Below, piece by piece: positions 19,064-28,605 of a stretch of 64,000 nt of DNA; the first letter of the stretch is position 1; the number at the start of each line of letters is the position of its first letter. Source of the DNA: Candidatus Hamiltonella defensa 5AT (Acyrthosiphon pisum) (lineage in GTDB: Bacteria; Pseudomonadota; Gammaproteobacteria; Enterobacterales; Enterobacteriaceae); contig NC_012751.1 of the NCBI RefSeq assembly GCF_000021705.1, positions 868,001 to 932,000 of the forward strand, read 5' to 3'. The notes under the pieces were generated by a model that did not search any database, was not told the DNA's origin, and saw only the letters and a list, made by a program, of their open reading frames with translations. Position numbers and translations under genes: made by a program.

Positions 19064-20833
19064 ATGCGTACTCATTGTTGTGGGGAATTAAGTCTCTCTG
19101 TCCTAAATCAAACGGTTTGTTTGTGTGGCTGGGTCGATCGACGACGTGATTTGGGAGGCCTGATTTTCATCGATATGAGGGATTTTTCTGGCATTGTGCA
19201 AGTTTTTTTTGATCCTGAACAACAAGCGCTGTTTGAACAGGCTTCCTCTCTAAGAAATGAATTTTGCATTCAAATCACAGGAAAAGTGAAGGCTCGTCCT
19301 CATCATCAAATCAATCAAAAAATGTTGACAGGGGCGGTAGAAGTTTTTTCAGAGAATTTGACGATCATCAACTGTTCTGAGCCACTGCCTCTTGATCGCA
19401 ACCAAAATAATACTGAAGAACAAAGACTCAGATATCGCTATTTGGATTTAAGGCGTCCAGAGATGTTGGCACGTTTAAAAACCCGTTCAAAAATCACCTC
19501 TTTTGTGAGGCAGTTTTTAGATAAAGAAGGATTTTTGGATGTTGAAACCCCGACTCTGACCAAAGCAACACCAGAAGGCGCTCGAGATTATTTGGTGCCG
19601 AGTCGGGTTCAGAAAGGAAAATTTTATGCTTTGCCTCAATCCCCCCAGCTGTTTAAACAGCTATTGATGGTGTCTGGCGTTGATCGCTACTATCAAATCG
19701 TCAAATGTTTTCGTGATGAAGATCTTAGAGCGGATCGTCAGCCTGAGTTTACCCAGATTGATATTGAAACTTCTTTTATGACGGCTCAACAGGTACGAAC
19801 CGTGACAGAAAAATTGATACGTCAATTGTGGTTACAGATCAAAAATATTCATTTGGGCGCGTTCCCTGTGATGACTTTTGAGGAAGCGATTCGACGCTTT
19901 GGCTCCGATAAACCCGATTTGAGGAATCCATTAGAGCTGGTGGATCTTGATGATGTGCTCAAAAATGTAGATTTTAAGGTATTTTCTGAGCCTGCCAATG
20001 ATGCTCATAGCCGAGTTGTCGGCATCAGAGTGCCTAACGGAGCAGATATCAGTCGTAAACAAATCGATGAATATACCGCCTTTGTGCATATTTATGCTGC
20101 GCGAGGATTGGCCTGGTTAAAAATAAAACAGGCGGATGCAGGGCTCGAAGGCATCCAAAGCCCGATAGCAAAATTTTTGAGCCCTGAAATATTGGAGCGC
20201 ATTTTAAAGCGGACGCAAGCAAAAGATGGCGATCTCCTCTTTTTTGGGGCAGATAAAAAGAAAATTGTGACCGATGCGATGGGGGCTTTACGCTTAAAAC
20301 TGGGGCTTGATCGCCAATTGACGCAACTTGATCGATGGGCGCCATTATGGGTCATCGATTTTCCCATGTTTTCAAACGACACGGAGACAGGTTTGACGGC
20401 GATGCACCATCCCTTTACGTCGCCTAAAAATACGAATTTATCTGAATTTGCTGCAAACCCAGAAACGGCGCTGGCGAATGCCTATGATATGGTCATTAAT
20501 GGTTATGAGGTCGGTGGCGGCTCTGTGCGTATTCATCACTCTGATCTGCAACAACAGGTATTTTCATTGATTGGAATTGAAGCGAACCAGCAAAAACAAC
20601 AGTTTGGTTTTTTACTGGAAGCATTAAAATATGGGGCGCCTCCTCATGCTGGAATCGCTTTTGGTTTAGATCGCCTGGTCATGTTGTTGACAGGAACCAA
20701 TAACATACGAGACGTTATCGCTTTCCCTAAAACGACTGCAGCAGCTTGCCTTATGACGGATGCTCCGAGCTTTGCATCGGATTCCTCATTGCAAGAGTTA
20801 TTTATCGATGTGGTAAAAAAAGAAAAAAAATAA
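19064..20833 (+). CDS. aspS: Aspartate-tRNA ligase
   Basis: 589 residues from the ATG at 19064, which is preceded by AAAAAGGAT. The longer frame upstream lacks similarity. This is a class IIb synthetase of bacterial type. The anticodon-binding OB fold (about 1-105) contains CGWVDRRRDLGGLIFIDMRD. The catalytic core has RYLDLRRPEM, PTLTKATPEGARDYLVPSR, FRDEDLRADRQPEFTQID (motif 2), the GAD insertion (about 285-420) and GIAFGLDRLVMLLTG (motif 3). It is followed by yebC. E. coli nudB, normally between them, is absent. Confidence 0.95.
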   Translation: MRTHCCGELSLSVLNQTVCLCGWVDRRRDLGGLIFIDMRDFSGIVQVFFDPEQQALFEQASSLRNEFCIQITGKVKARPHHQINQKMLTGAVEVFSENLTIINCSEPLPLDRNQNNTEEQRLRYRYLDLRRPEMLARLKTRSKITSFVRQFLDKEGFLDVETPTLTKATPEGARDYLVPSRVQKGKFYALPQSPQLFKQLLMVSGVDRYYQIVKCFRDEDLRADRQPEFTQIDIETSFMTAQQVRTVTEKLIRQLWLQIKNIHLGAFPVMTFEEAIRRFGSDKPDLRNPLELVDLDDVLKNVDFKVFSEPANDAHSRVVGIRVPNGADISRKQIDEYTAFVHIYAARGLAWLKIKQADAGLEGIQSPIAKFLSPEILERILKRTQAKDGDLLFFGADKKKIVTDAMGALRLKLGLDRQLTQLDRWAPLWVIDFPMFSNDTETGLTAMHHPFTSPKNTNLSEFAANPETALANAYDMVINGYEVGGGSVRIHHSDLQQQVFSLIGIEANQQKQQFGFLLEALKYGAPPHAGIAFGLDRLVMLLTGTNNIRDVIAFPKTTAAACLMTDAPSFASDSSLQELFIDVVKKEKK

Positions 20834-20883
20834 ACCCCAAATTTTATAGATACTTATACTTTTTAAAAAATAAAGGGCGTTTT

Positions 20884-21648
20884 ATGGCAGGTCACAGTAA
20901 ATGGGCCAACACCAAGCATCGAAAAGCGGCTCAAGATGCGAAAAAAGGAAAGATTTTTACTAAAATCATTCGTGAATTAGTCACCTCCGCCAGATTAGGG
21001 GGAGGAGATCCAGCCTCTAATCCTCGCTTACGCACGGCCATTGACAAGGCATTATCTCATAACATGACGAGGGATACCTTGAACAGAGCGATTGCGCGTG
21101 GTATTGGCGGAGGCGAAGACAGTCATATGGAAAATATTTTGTATGAAGGCTATGGTCCTGCCGGTACAGCGGTAATGGTTTCTTGCTTAAGCGACAATCG
21201 TAATCGTACTGTGTCTGAGGTTCGTCATGCATTTACAAAAACAGGCGGCAATTTGGGCACCGGTGGTTCTGTTTCTTATTTGTTTACTAAAAAAGGGGTT
21301 TTTTCTTATGCGCCAGGTTTAAACGAGGATCAGGTGATGGAGCTGGCTTTAGAATCAGGCGCAGATGACATTATGGTTTACGACGATGGAGCGATAGATA
21401 TTTTCAGCTCGCCAGAGTTTTTTGAAACGATTAAAAAGACGTTGGAAACCGCAGGTTTGATGGCTTCCACAGCTGAGATCTCGATGATACCTTCAACAAA
21501 AATAGATTTAAACCTGGAAAATGCACAAAGATTACTTCGTTTGATCGATATGCTGGAAGATTCCGATGACGTACAAGAGGTCTATCACAATGGAGATTTC
21601 TCTGACGAGATTTCCGCCGCTTTGTTTTTTAAAAACACAAAGCCATAG
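20884..21648 (+). CDS. yebC: YebC/PmpR-family protein
   Basis: 254 residues from the ATG at 20884, against 246 in E. coli. It begins [20 protein letters not shown] and continues with [39 protein letters not shown] and [14 protein letters not shown], all signatures of the family. These are cytoplasmic nucleic-acid-binding proteins, described as regulators and more recently as aiding translation of difficult peptides. It lies between aspS and ruvC, 5 bases before the latter, so the two are likely co-transcribed. Confidence 0.93.
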
Positions 21649-21653
21649 AGATC

Positions 21654-22133
21654 ATGCCCATCATTTTAGGGATCGACCCCGGTTCTCGTATCACCGGCTA
21701 TGGGGTGATCTCTGAGAAAAAAAATCAACTGATTTACCTGGGCAGTGGCTGCATCCGCACTTTAGATAACGGATTACCCCATAAATTAAAGCTGATTTAT
21801 GCGGGGGTGACAGAAATTATTTCTCAATTTAGGCCTGATTTTTTTTGTATAGAACAGGTTTTTATGTCAAAAAACGCGGACTCGGCGTTAAAATTAGGCC
21901 AAGCGCGAGGGGTCGCTATAGTCGCGGCGGCCAATCAGAATTTGCCTGTATTTGAATATGCCGCCAGGCAAGTAAAACAAACCGTGGTTGGCAACGGTGC
22001 TGCGGATAAAAAACAAGTTCAGCACATGGTTCGTTATCTATTAAAACTCCCCTCTGCGCCAAACACCGACGCAGCCGACGCCTTGGCAATAGCGATTACG
22101 CATTCTCATCTTTACGCATTTCACGCACATTAA
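21654..22133 (+). CDS. ruvC: Holliday-junction endonuclease RuvC
   Basis: 159 residues, against 173 in E. coli; the missing part is the non-catalytic C-terminal tail. Acidic catalytic residues are present in [23 protein letters not shown] and [14 protein letters not shown]. RuvC dimers cut four-way junctions positioned by RuvAB. ruvA and ruvB, which lie downstream in E. coli, are not here: tRNA-Phe and luxI follow. It was probably expressed with yebC. It appears functional unless the shortened tail matters. Confidence 0.92.
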
Positions 22134-22271
22134 CTCTGTGAGAATTCTATGGCTTAAAGCACAATCCGAACTGAATGATAGATAGGTTGAGGAGATGAGG
22201 CTGGCGTCAGATGTGATGATAATTAATATAATTTTAGAAAAAAAGAGATTTAGACGGGCGGCTATAACGTA

Positions 22272-22347
22272 TGGTGCCCAGACTCGGAATCGAACCAAGG
22301 ACACGAGGATCTTCAATCCACTGCTCTACCAACTGAGCTATCTGGGC
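22272..22347 (-). tRNA. pheT-tRNA: tRNA-Phe (GAA)
   Basis: 76 nt read on the minus strand, starting GCCCAGATAGCTCAG and ending in an encoded CCA. The acceptor stem GCCCAGA pairs with TCTGGGC. The D arm contains AGCTCAGTTGGTAGAGC, the anticodon loop is TTGAAGA with anticodon GAA, and the T arm contains GGTTCGATTCC. It matches the enterobacterial tRNA-Phe pattern almost base for base. No prophage attachment repeat is evident beside it. Confidence 0.96.
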
Positions 22348-22574
22348 AATCGCGCGCATTAAATCGTATTGTCTCTGTGTCGTCAACGAATTTTTTTGAA
22401 ATCACACAAAAACCTGGAAGTTAGGACTGATAAAAATTACAAAAAGTGAATTTTTTAATATTACACATCAGAAAATGCAATTATTCATAAATAAATATGA
22501 TGCATTTTAGAAAAATATTAAAAAAAAGTATCATTTACTTTTATTTTTTGCTATGTTGATGTCTTCATTTGTGT

Positions 22575-22625
22575 TGCCACATATTGGCACCCCTTTTTCA
22601 AGTTACGCTTGCAGAGGGGCTTTTT
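22575..22625 (+). terminator. Tandem hairpins with U-run; possible small-RNA 3' end
   Basis: A first hairpin TGCCA-CATAT-TGGCA (22575-22589) is followed at once by a second: CCCCT (22590-22594) pairs with AGGGG (22615-22619), with an inner CAAG/CTTG stem (22599-22602 and 22608-22611). Then comes C and TTTTT (22621-22625). The layout fits a rho-independent terminator ending a short plus-strand transcript. No gene lies upstream on this strand, so an unannotated small RNA is possible. Confidence 0.4.
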
Positions 22626-23045
22626 ATTTGTCTCAAGCAGAGACTAATATTCAAGAAAAACTCATAGAGTGAATAAGTGATAGATATGTTGAATTTATCA
22701 ATGCTTTAAATTCCTGTAGTGTCGAAGTTATTTTTAAAAAATGTTGAGAGGTCTCATTCTATTTGAGGTTATTTTATCAAGGGGATCAGCTGATCATGTT
22801 TTTTTGAATCTATTTTTATTTTAAATAGATCTTCAATAAGCATTTCAATATATTCGTATATAATATTCTCTAATTTTTAAAAAATATTTTTTTTTGCTTA
22901 AAAAAGCTTTAAAAAATTTTTTATATTAAATTTAATTGGTACAGTGATAAAAAATAAAAACAAATTTTATTTTTTTAAATAAAAGACCAATATTTCAATA
23001 CATTTTAATCAAAAATTGACCGGGATGAAATTTTGTTTAAAAAAT

Positions 23046-23091
23046 AGCAATCAATGATTACTTAGTGATATTTTTAATAACAATGATTGCT
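23046..23091 (+). promoter_or_regulatory. Inverted repeat upstream of luxI
   Basis: AGCAATCAATG (23046-23056) and CAATGATTGCT (23081-23091) are inverted repeats matching at 10 of 11 positions, with a 24-base A+T-rich spacer. It ends 31 bases before the luxI start. It may be a regulator-binding site or a 5'-leader hairpin. It does not look like a canonical 20-bp lux box. Confidence 0.4.
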
Positions 23092-23122
23092 GATACCGTG
23101 TCGTTTTTAAATGGAGATAAAA

Positions 23123-23779
23123 ATGATAAAAATATTTGATATAAATTACACTCTACTATCTGAAAAAAAATCAAATGAGCTGTTTTGTATCAGGAAACAG
23201 ATATTTAAAGATCGGCTTGATTGGTCTGTTACTTGTAACAATAATATGGAATATGATAATAAAAATGCCACTTATATTTTGGGTATTTATTCCGATCAAG
23301 TAATATCTGGACTCAGATTTATTGATATGAAAAATAACAATATGATCACAGGCGCTGAATTTGATTCTTTTTTTGAAAAAAAAGAGGTGATTAAAGAAAA
23401 TCATCTTGATGCCAGTCGATTATTTATCGATAAAGAAAAAATTAAAAATCTTGATTTAAATACTTATCCACTCAGCGCCATGCTTTTTTTAGCTATGATT
23501 AATTATGCTATCACTTTTCTTTATGACGGAATTTATGCAGTTGTTAGCCAACCCATGTTGATTATTTTTAAACGTTCAGGATGGCTTATAAAGGTTATAG
23601 AGCATGGTATTTCAGAAAAAAAAGAGAATGTCTATTTGATCCATATGCCTGTAGATAAAAAAAATCAAAAAATTTTAATCGATTATGTCAATCGAATGAA
23701 TATAAAAAAGAATATCTCTAAAAAGAATATCTCTAATATTACCGATCTTTATAATTGGCCCTTATGTTTTGGTATCTGA
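23123..23779 (+). CDS. luxI: LuxI-family acyl-homoserine-lactone synthase
   Basis: 218 residues from the ATG at 23123. The GGAG at 23114-23117 is well spaced for this start and would lie inside the coding region of the alternative ATG at 23111. It resembles EsaI/YspI-type synthases, with the conserved N-terminal set in CIRKQIFKDRLDWSV (Arg, Phe, Arg, Trp), ILGIYSDQVISGLRF, and EFDSFF. It joins acyl-ACP and S-adenosylmethionine to make an AHL. It is convergent with luxR and overlaps it by 18 bp, as in the esaI/esaR arrangement. Which AHL is made cannot be read from sequence. Confidence 0.88.
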   Translation: MIKIFDINYTLLSEKKSNELFCIRKQIFKDRLDWSVTCNNNMEYDNKNATYILGIYSDQVISGLRFIDMKNNNMITGAEFDSFFEKKEVIKENHLDASRLFIDKEKIKNLDLNTYPLSAMLFLAMINYAITFLYDGIYAVVSQPMLIIFKRSGWLIKVIEHGISEKKENVYLIHMPVDKKNQKILIDYVNRMNIKKNISKKNISNITDLYNWPLCFGI

Positions 23780-24493
23780 AAAAACAGGTTTAATCAGTTT
23801 TAATTCAACTCCAAGTCTGATGGCATGCTTTCCATTTATAACACCTAGCTTTTTCACCACATTGCCCATATGAAATTTGACGGTACCTAATTTGATGCCA
23901 AGAATCATTGCAATTTCTTCGTATGTTTTTCCTACACTAGACCAATACAGAATTTCATTCTCTCGTGTAGAGAACATTTCTTTGTCTTCTCTTTTGTGGT
24001 GTTTAATATCCATCTCTTTATAAAGAAAAAGCATTTTATCATGTACAGTAATCAGTAACGTTTGAAGTTTATCTTTATTAGATATGATTAATTCATTAAG
24101 TGCTGCTATATAATCTTGATCTGCCATCATGGATAATAGTGCGAGGTTATTTTTATGATCATGAACAATAAACGTATACCCATGAGTAATATTATAGGTT
24201 TTTGACATTTTGAATATTTTAGAAAGTTTGAGATTTAAGTTGATCATAATATTTTCATCCCAAGAAAAGGAGGTGATCCTGTTAAGTGACATAATAATGA
24301 TGGGATCAATATTTTGATATTTATTTTGAATATAAAATTCAAACCAAATCGGGTGACTGGTAATAATGGATATCTCTGTAATATTTTTTTTATTTAAAAT
24401 AACATAAGCATATTTTATGTTGCCATATTTCTTTAATTCGTTATCTAAATAATTTTTAATTGCATTATTAATGGTTCCATTGTTAAAAAACAT
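23762..24493 (-). CDS. luxR: LuxR-family quorum-sensing regulator
   Basis: 243 residues. The N-terminal autoinducer-binding domain (about 15-160) keeps the ligand-pocket pattern Trp/Tyr/Asp-Pro/Trp in IWFEFYIQNKYQNIDP and ITSFSWDENI. The C-terminal HTH (about 172-236) shows FSTRENEILYWSSVGKTYEE, IKLGTVKFHMGNVVKKLGV and NGKHAIRLG, typical of LuxR. It binds the AHL made by the adjacent luxI and controls target promoters. By resemblance to the EsaR/YspR group it might act as a repressor relieved by AHL, but that is inference. Only 66 bp separates its start from the end of purL. Confidence 0.88.
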   Translation of the reverse strand: MFFNNGTINNAIKNYLDNELKKYGNIKYAYVILNKKNITEISIITSHPIWFEFYIQNKYQNIDPIIIMSLNRITSFSWDENIMINLNLKLSKIFKMSKTYNITHGYTFIVHDHKNNLALLSMMADQDYIAALNELIISNKDKLQTLLITVHDKMLFLYKEMDIKHHKREDKEMFSTRENEILYWSSVGKTYEEIAMILGIKLGTVKFHMGNVVKKLGVINGKHAIRLGVELKLIKPVFSDTKT

Positions 24494-24559
24494 TCCTCTC
24501 CCTCTCTCATTTAACCTTAATTTGACATTAAATGACTCATTTTATTTCATTAAATCAAA

Positions 24560-27500
24560 TTACGCTAATTCCTTACGGGCATTACGAAAAATTCGCATCC
24601 AAGGGCTGTCTTCTCCCCACGCTTTAGGATGCCAAGAGTGCGTGACCGTTCTAAAAACCCGATCTGGATGTGGCATCATGGCGGTGACCCTGCCATCTTT
24701 GCTTGTGATACCCGTAATGCCACCCATCGAACCATTAGGATTGGCGGGATATTGCTGCGTCGTTTGCCCGAAATGATCGATAAAGCGTAACGTCACCAGA
24801 TGCTCGTTCTCCAAGGCCTCTAAATGCGCCTGATCTTTGATTTGAACCCTTCCTTCACCATGCGAAACGGCGATCGGCATATGTGAGCCCTCCATGCCTT
24901 TCATCCATAAAGAAGCGCTTTTTTCTACTCTGACCAAACTCAAACGCGCCTCAAAACGTTCCGACACATTATTTACAAAATTTGGCCACTGTTCCGCACC
25001 CGGGATCAGCGCTTTTAAATGTGAAAGCATTTGGCATCCATTACAGATCCCTAACGCCAGCGTCTGTGAGCGATGAAAAAAATCAAAAAATACGGCCTTT
25101 ATTTTTGGATGAAATAAAATCGACTTGGCCCAGCCCCCTCCAGCGCCTAATACATCACCATAAGAAAACCCCCCACAGACGCCCATAGCCTGGAAAGCGC
25201 TTAAATCTTGCTCGCCAGAAATCAGGGAGCTCATCCTCACGTCAACAGCCTCAAAACCCGCACGATGAAAAGCCGCGGCCATCTCAACCTGGGAATTCAC
25301 GCCTTGCTCTCTTAATACCGCCACTCTGGGTTTTATTTTTAATCCAATGTAAGGCAAAGTGATATCTTCACCAGGATCAAAACTCAGTTTAGCGTTTAAA
25401 CCCGGATCCGATTCATTTTGTTTCGCTTGATGCTCCTGATCTGCGCAATCTGGATTATCTCGTAAACGCTGCATTTGCCAGGTCGTCTCAGCCCACCAGC
25501 GGCGTAAAGTACCACGTTTTTCACTGTATATCGTTTTTAGACCTTGACGAATCACAAACGCTTCTCCTGGGATTGCGTGGCCCAAGTCATGCACGAGATC
25601 TGCCAAACCATATTCTGAAAAAATGTGCTTGACTGCCGATCGATGAGGGGCCGCAATTTGAATGACTGCCCCCAGTTCTTCATTAAATAAAGCCGCCAAG
25701 GCATCTTCGCCCAGTGATTGAATGTCTATCTCCAGGCCACAATGACCCGCAAAGGCCATTTCCGCCAAAGTCACGAATAGACCCCCATCTGAACGATCGT
25801 GATACGCCAGGAGCATTTGTGCCTGTACCAACTTTTGGATCGCGTTAAAAAACGCAGCTAATTGGGATGTGTTACGCACATCCGCGGTATGATCTCCCAG
25901 TTGCCGATAGACCTGAGCCAGCGCCGTGGCACCGAGCGCGTTCTTTCCTGCACCGAGATCAATCAAAAATAACGCATTGTCGTTTTTTTCATTCAGATGC
26001 AGCTGAGGTGTGACCGTACGTCTCACATCCTGAACAGGCGCAAAAGCGGTGATCACCAGCGATAAAGGCGATGCCATTTCACGACATTGCTCCCCTTCTT
26101 TCCAGGCCATTTTCATTGACATGGAATCCTTTCCGACAGGAATGGTGAGCCCTAATTCTGGACAGAGACCTTCGCCGATGGCTCGCACGGCATCATATAA
26201 ACCCGCGTCTTCCCCCGGGTGCCCAGCCGCTGACATCCAATTGGCAGAAAGCTTAATCCGTTTGAGTTCACCGATCTGGGTTGCGGCGATGTTGGTCAGC
26301 GCTTCTCCTACTGCCAGGCGTGCCGAGGCAGAAAAATCAATCAGCGCGACAGGCGCACGTTCCCCAATAGACATGGCTTCACCATGATAGCTGTCAAAAC
26401 CTGCTACAGTGACAGCGCAATCGGCCACCGGCACTTGCCAGGGCCCCACCATTTGATCTCGACTGACCATGCCTGTCACCGTACGATCGCCGATAGTGAC
26501 TAAAAAGGTTTTCTCTGCAACGGCCGGTAAATGCAATACTCTTTTCACGGCTTCTTGAATAGAGATATCGCTTGTGTTGAATTCGTGATCAGGCGCAGAC
26601 AAACGCACGACATCTCTTTTCATTTTGGGCATGTTGCCCAGCAACAATCCCAATGGGAGATCAATCGGTGCATCATTAAAAGCACGGTCTTTGAGCAAGA
26701 GGTGTTTTTCTTGAGTCGCTTTACCTATCACGGCATAAGGCGCTCGCTCACGACGGCAAATCGCCTCAAATTCTGCCATGTTTTCTGGCGAAACCGCCAA
26801 AACATACCGCTCTTGAGATTCGTTGCACCAAATTTGTAACGGGCTCATACCCTGCTCATCGATTGGAATGTCTCTTAATTCAAAAATCCCCCCTCGATCT
26901 CCATCGCTGATTAATTCAGGCATAGCATTAGACAACCCACCTGCCCCCACATCATGAATAAATAAAATGGGATTGTTCATGCCGCGCTGCCAGCAACGAT
27001 CGATCACTTCCTGACAACGGCGTTCCATTTCTGGGTTGTCTCTTTGTACCGAGGCATAATCCAAATCATTATCGGATTCTCCCGATACCATAGAAGAAGC
27101 AGCGCCTCCGCCTAATCCAATGTTCATGGCGGCTCCACCCAGCACAATTAATTGCGCTCCCACGGGAATCTCGGCTTTTTTGACCTGCTCTGCCGCGATC
27201 TGCCCTATGCCTCCGGCCAGCATAATCGGCTTGTGATACCCCCTCAACTCAGTGCCATTATGGCTGCATACCTGTTCTTCATAGGTCCGAAAATATCCCA
27301 AAATGTTTGGGCGCCCGAATTCATTATTAAAAGCTGCGGCACCCAGCGGGCCTTCGGTCATAATGTTGAGCGCGCTCGCAATGTGAGCGGGTTTTCCAAA
27401 ATTTTCTTCCCATAGTTGCTCAAAGTGAGGAATACGCAGGTTAGACACCGAAAATCCGACCAGCCCCGCTTTGGGTTTTCCTCCTCTGCCTGTGGCACCT

Positions 27501-28465
27501 TCATCACGAATCTCACCGCCTGCTCCCGTGGCAGCACCAGGCCAGGGGGAAATCGCCGTCGGGTGATTATGGGTTTCGACTTTCATCAGAATATGCATTT
27601 CTTTTTGATGATAGACATAGGTCGCGTTTTCAGGGGAGGGGAAAAAAGCGCCCACCTCAAAACCCTGCATCACGGCCGCATTATCTTTATAGGCAGAAAG
27701 AAGATATTCCGGTGTTTTCAAAAACGTGTTTTTGATCATGTCAAATAATGAACGATCTTCAGCGACACCGTCGATCACCCAATCCGCATTGAAAATTTTA
27801 TGGCGGCAATGTTCTGAATTGGCTTGAGCGAACATATAAAGCTCAACATCTTTTGGATTACGGCCCAATGTCATAAAGGTTTCAAAAAGATAATCGATTT
27901 CGGCAGGCGCCAGCGCCAAACCTAATGCCGTATTCGCTTTTTCTAATGCGTGACGCCCTTGCTCCAATATCCGTATATGGTTTAAAACCGAAGGGGGATG
28001 CGCATCAAAAAGCGCCTGGGCTTGTTTCAGATCTGTCAAGACCTGCTCTGTCATCGGATCGTATAAAAGCGAAATCAGCGATGCCCAATCCGAATCCGTC
28101 ATCTCTTGGGCTTGCACATAAAAAGCCACGCCTCGCTCCAAACGTGCAACCCTGGATAAACCACAATGATGCGCGATATCTGTGGCTTTGGAAGACCAGG
28201 GCGAAATGGTGCCCAATCTAGGCGTGATCAATAATAATCGCCCTGTATGCTGATCGGTTTGATGATGCGTAGGGCCGTATCGAAGCAAGGCTTTTAATAC
28301 CGCAGTTTCGTGCTCATCAAGGGTTTCGTGGAGGTGTGCAAAGTGCACATATTGTGTATGGATACTTTTAATCGAGTTACTCGAACATTGATTTTGAAAG
28401 CCATCTAATAGTTTTTTAATTCGAAAAGTAGATAAAGCGGGCGCACCGCGCAGGATTTCCATCAT
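24560..28465 (-). CDS. purL: Phosphoribosylformylglycinamidine synthase
   Basis: 1301 residues, against 1295 in E. coli, the large single-chain PurL. It converts FGAR and glutamine to FGAM in purine synthesis. The N-terminal and two synthetase domains show KVETHNHPTAISPWPGAATG, NIMTEGPLGAAAFNNEFGRP, GLGGGAASSM and GKDSMSMKM. The C-terminal glutaminase (about 1040-1301) has GGFSYGDVLGAGGGWA, the catalytic cysteine in LGICNGCQML, and a His-Pro in MMPHPDRVFR. It appears intact and the strain probably makes purines, though other pur genes are outside this window. Confidence 0.95.
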   Translation of the reverse strand: MMEILRGAPALSTFRIKKLLDGFQNQCSSNSIKSIHTQYVHFAHLHETLDEHETAVLKALLRYGPTHHQTDQHTGRLLLITPRLGTISPWSSKATDIAHHCGLSRVARLERGVAFYVQAQEMTDSDWASLISLLYDPMTEQVLTDLKQAQALFDAHPPSVLNHIRILEQGRHALEKANTALGLALAPAEIDYLFETFMTLGRNPKDVELYMFAQANSEHCRHKIFNADWVIDGVAEDRSLFDMIKNTFLKTPEYLLSAYKDNAAVMQGFEVGAFFPSPENATYVYHQKEMHILMKVETHNHPTAISPWPGAATGAGGEIRDEGATGRGGKPKAGLVGFSVSNLRIPHFEQLWEENFGKPAHIASALNIMTEGPLGAAAFNNEFGRPNILGYFRTYEEQVCSHNGTELRGYHKPIMLAGGIGQIAAEQVKKAEIPVGAQLIVLGGAAMNIGLGGGAASSMVSGESDNDLDYASVQRDNPEMERRCQEVIDRCWQRGMNNPILFIHDVGAGGLSNAMPELISDGDRGGIFELRDIPIDEQGMSPLQIWCNESQERYVLAVSPENMAEFEAICRRERAPYAVIGKATQEKHLLLKDRAFNDAPIDLPLGLLLGNMPKMKRDVVRLSAPDHEFNTSDISIQEAVKRVLHLPAVAEKTFLVTIGDRTVTGMVSRDQMVGPWQVPVADCAVTVAGFDSYHGEAMSIGERAPVALIDFSASARLAVGEALTNIAATQIGELKRIKLSANWMSAAGHPGEDAGLYDAVRAIGEGLCPELGLTIPVGKDSMSMKMAWKEGEQCREMASPLSLVITAFAPVQDVRRTVTPQLHLNEKNDNALFLIDLGAGKNALGATALAQVYRQLGDHTADVRNTSQLAAFFNAIQKLVQAQMLLAYHDRSDGGLFVTLAEMAFAGHCGLEIDIQSLGEDALAALFNEELGAVIQIAAPHRSAVKHIFSEYGLADLVHDLGHAIPGEAFVIRQGLKTIYSEKRGTLRRWWAETTWQMQRLRDNPDCADQEHQAKQNESDPGLNAKLSFDPGEDITLPYIGLKIKPRVAVLREQGVNSQVEMAAAFHRAGFEAVDVRMSSLISGEQDLSAFQAMGVCGGFSYGDVLGAGGGWAKSILFHPKIKAVFFDFFHRSQTLALGICNGCQMLSHLKALIPGAEQWPNFVNNVSERFEARLSLVRVEKSASLWMKGMEGSHMPIAVSHGEGRVQIKDQAHLEALENEHLVTLRFIDHFGQTTQQYPANPNGSMGGITGITSKDGRVTAMMPHPDRVFRTVTHSWHPKAWGEDSPWMRIFRNARKELA

Positions 28466-28496
28466 GAAAAATTCTCTTTATTTTTTAAAGCAAAGT

Positions 28497-28515
28497 GAGG
28501 CATGCGTCATGCCTC
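28497..28515. repeat. Perfect hairpin between pepN and purL
   Basis: GAGGCATG, three bases, then CATGCCTC form an 8-bp perfect stem in the 140-bp gap between pepN and purL. No T-run follows on the minus strand, so it is not a standard terminator. I could not find a clear PurR operator in this gap. It may be an RNA processing site or a repeat. Confidence 0.35.
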
Positions 28516-28605
28516 GAATCGACAGTCTTGACTACCGTTTTGAAGACCTGCTCTTTACGTGTTTTTTGTATTGCTCATCACCTTAAAAAAGAAACAGGAA
28601 TCATA

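Larger units (their letters stand above)
22348..23122. other. Long A+T-rich intergenic region before luxI
   Basis: About 775 bp with no convincing protein gene, dominated by A and T runs at 22800-23000. It contains a candidate small-RNA/terminator structure (22575-22625) and an inverted repeat just upstream of luxI (23046-23091), listed separately. It should also carry the luxI promoter. I could not identify a lux box with confidence. Confidence 0.4.

Noticed and set aside
22272..22347. tRNA-Phe as a prophage attachment site
   Set aside because: No integrase gene and no repeated 3' tRNA fragment was found nearby; the prophages lie more than 10 kb away.
23000..23122. Canonical lux box upstream of luxI
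   Set aside because: I looked for a 20-bp dyad of the ACCTG...CAGGT type and found none; the inverted repeat at 23046-23091 has a long spacer and different sequence.
24894..28221. Several 60-110-codon plus-strand frames inside purL
   Set aside because: purL is full length with all motifs; the antisense frames have no supporting start sites or family features.
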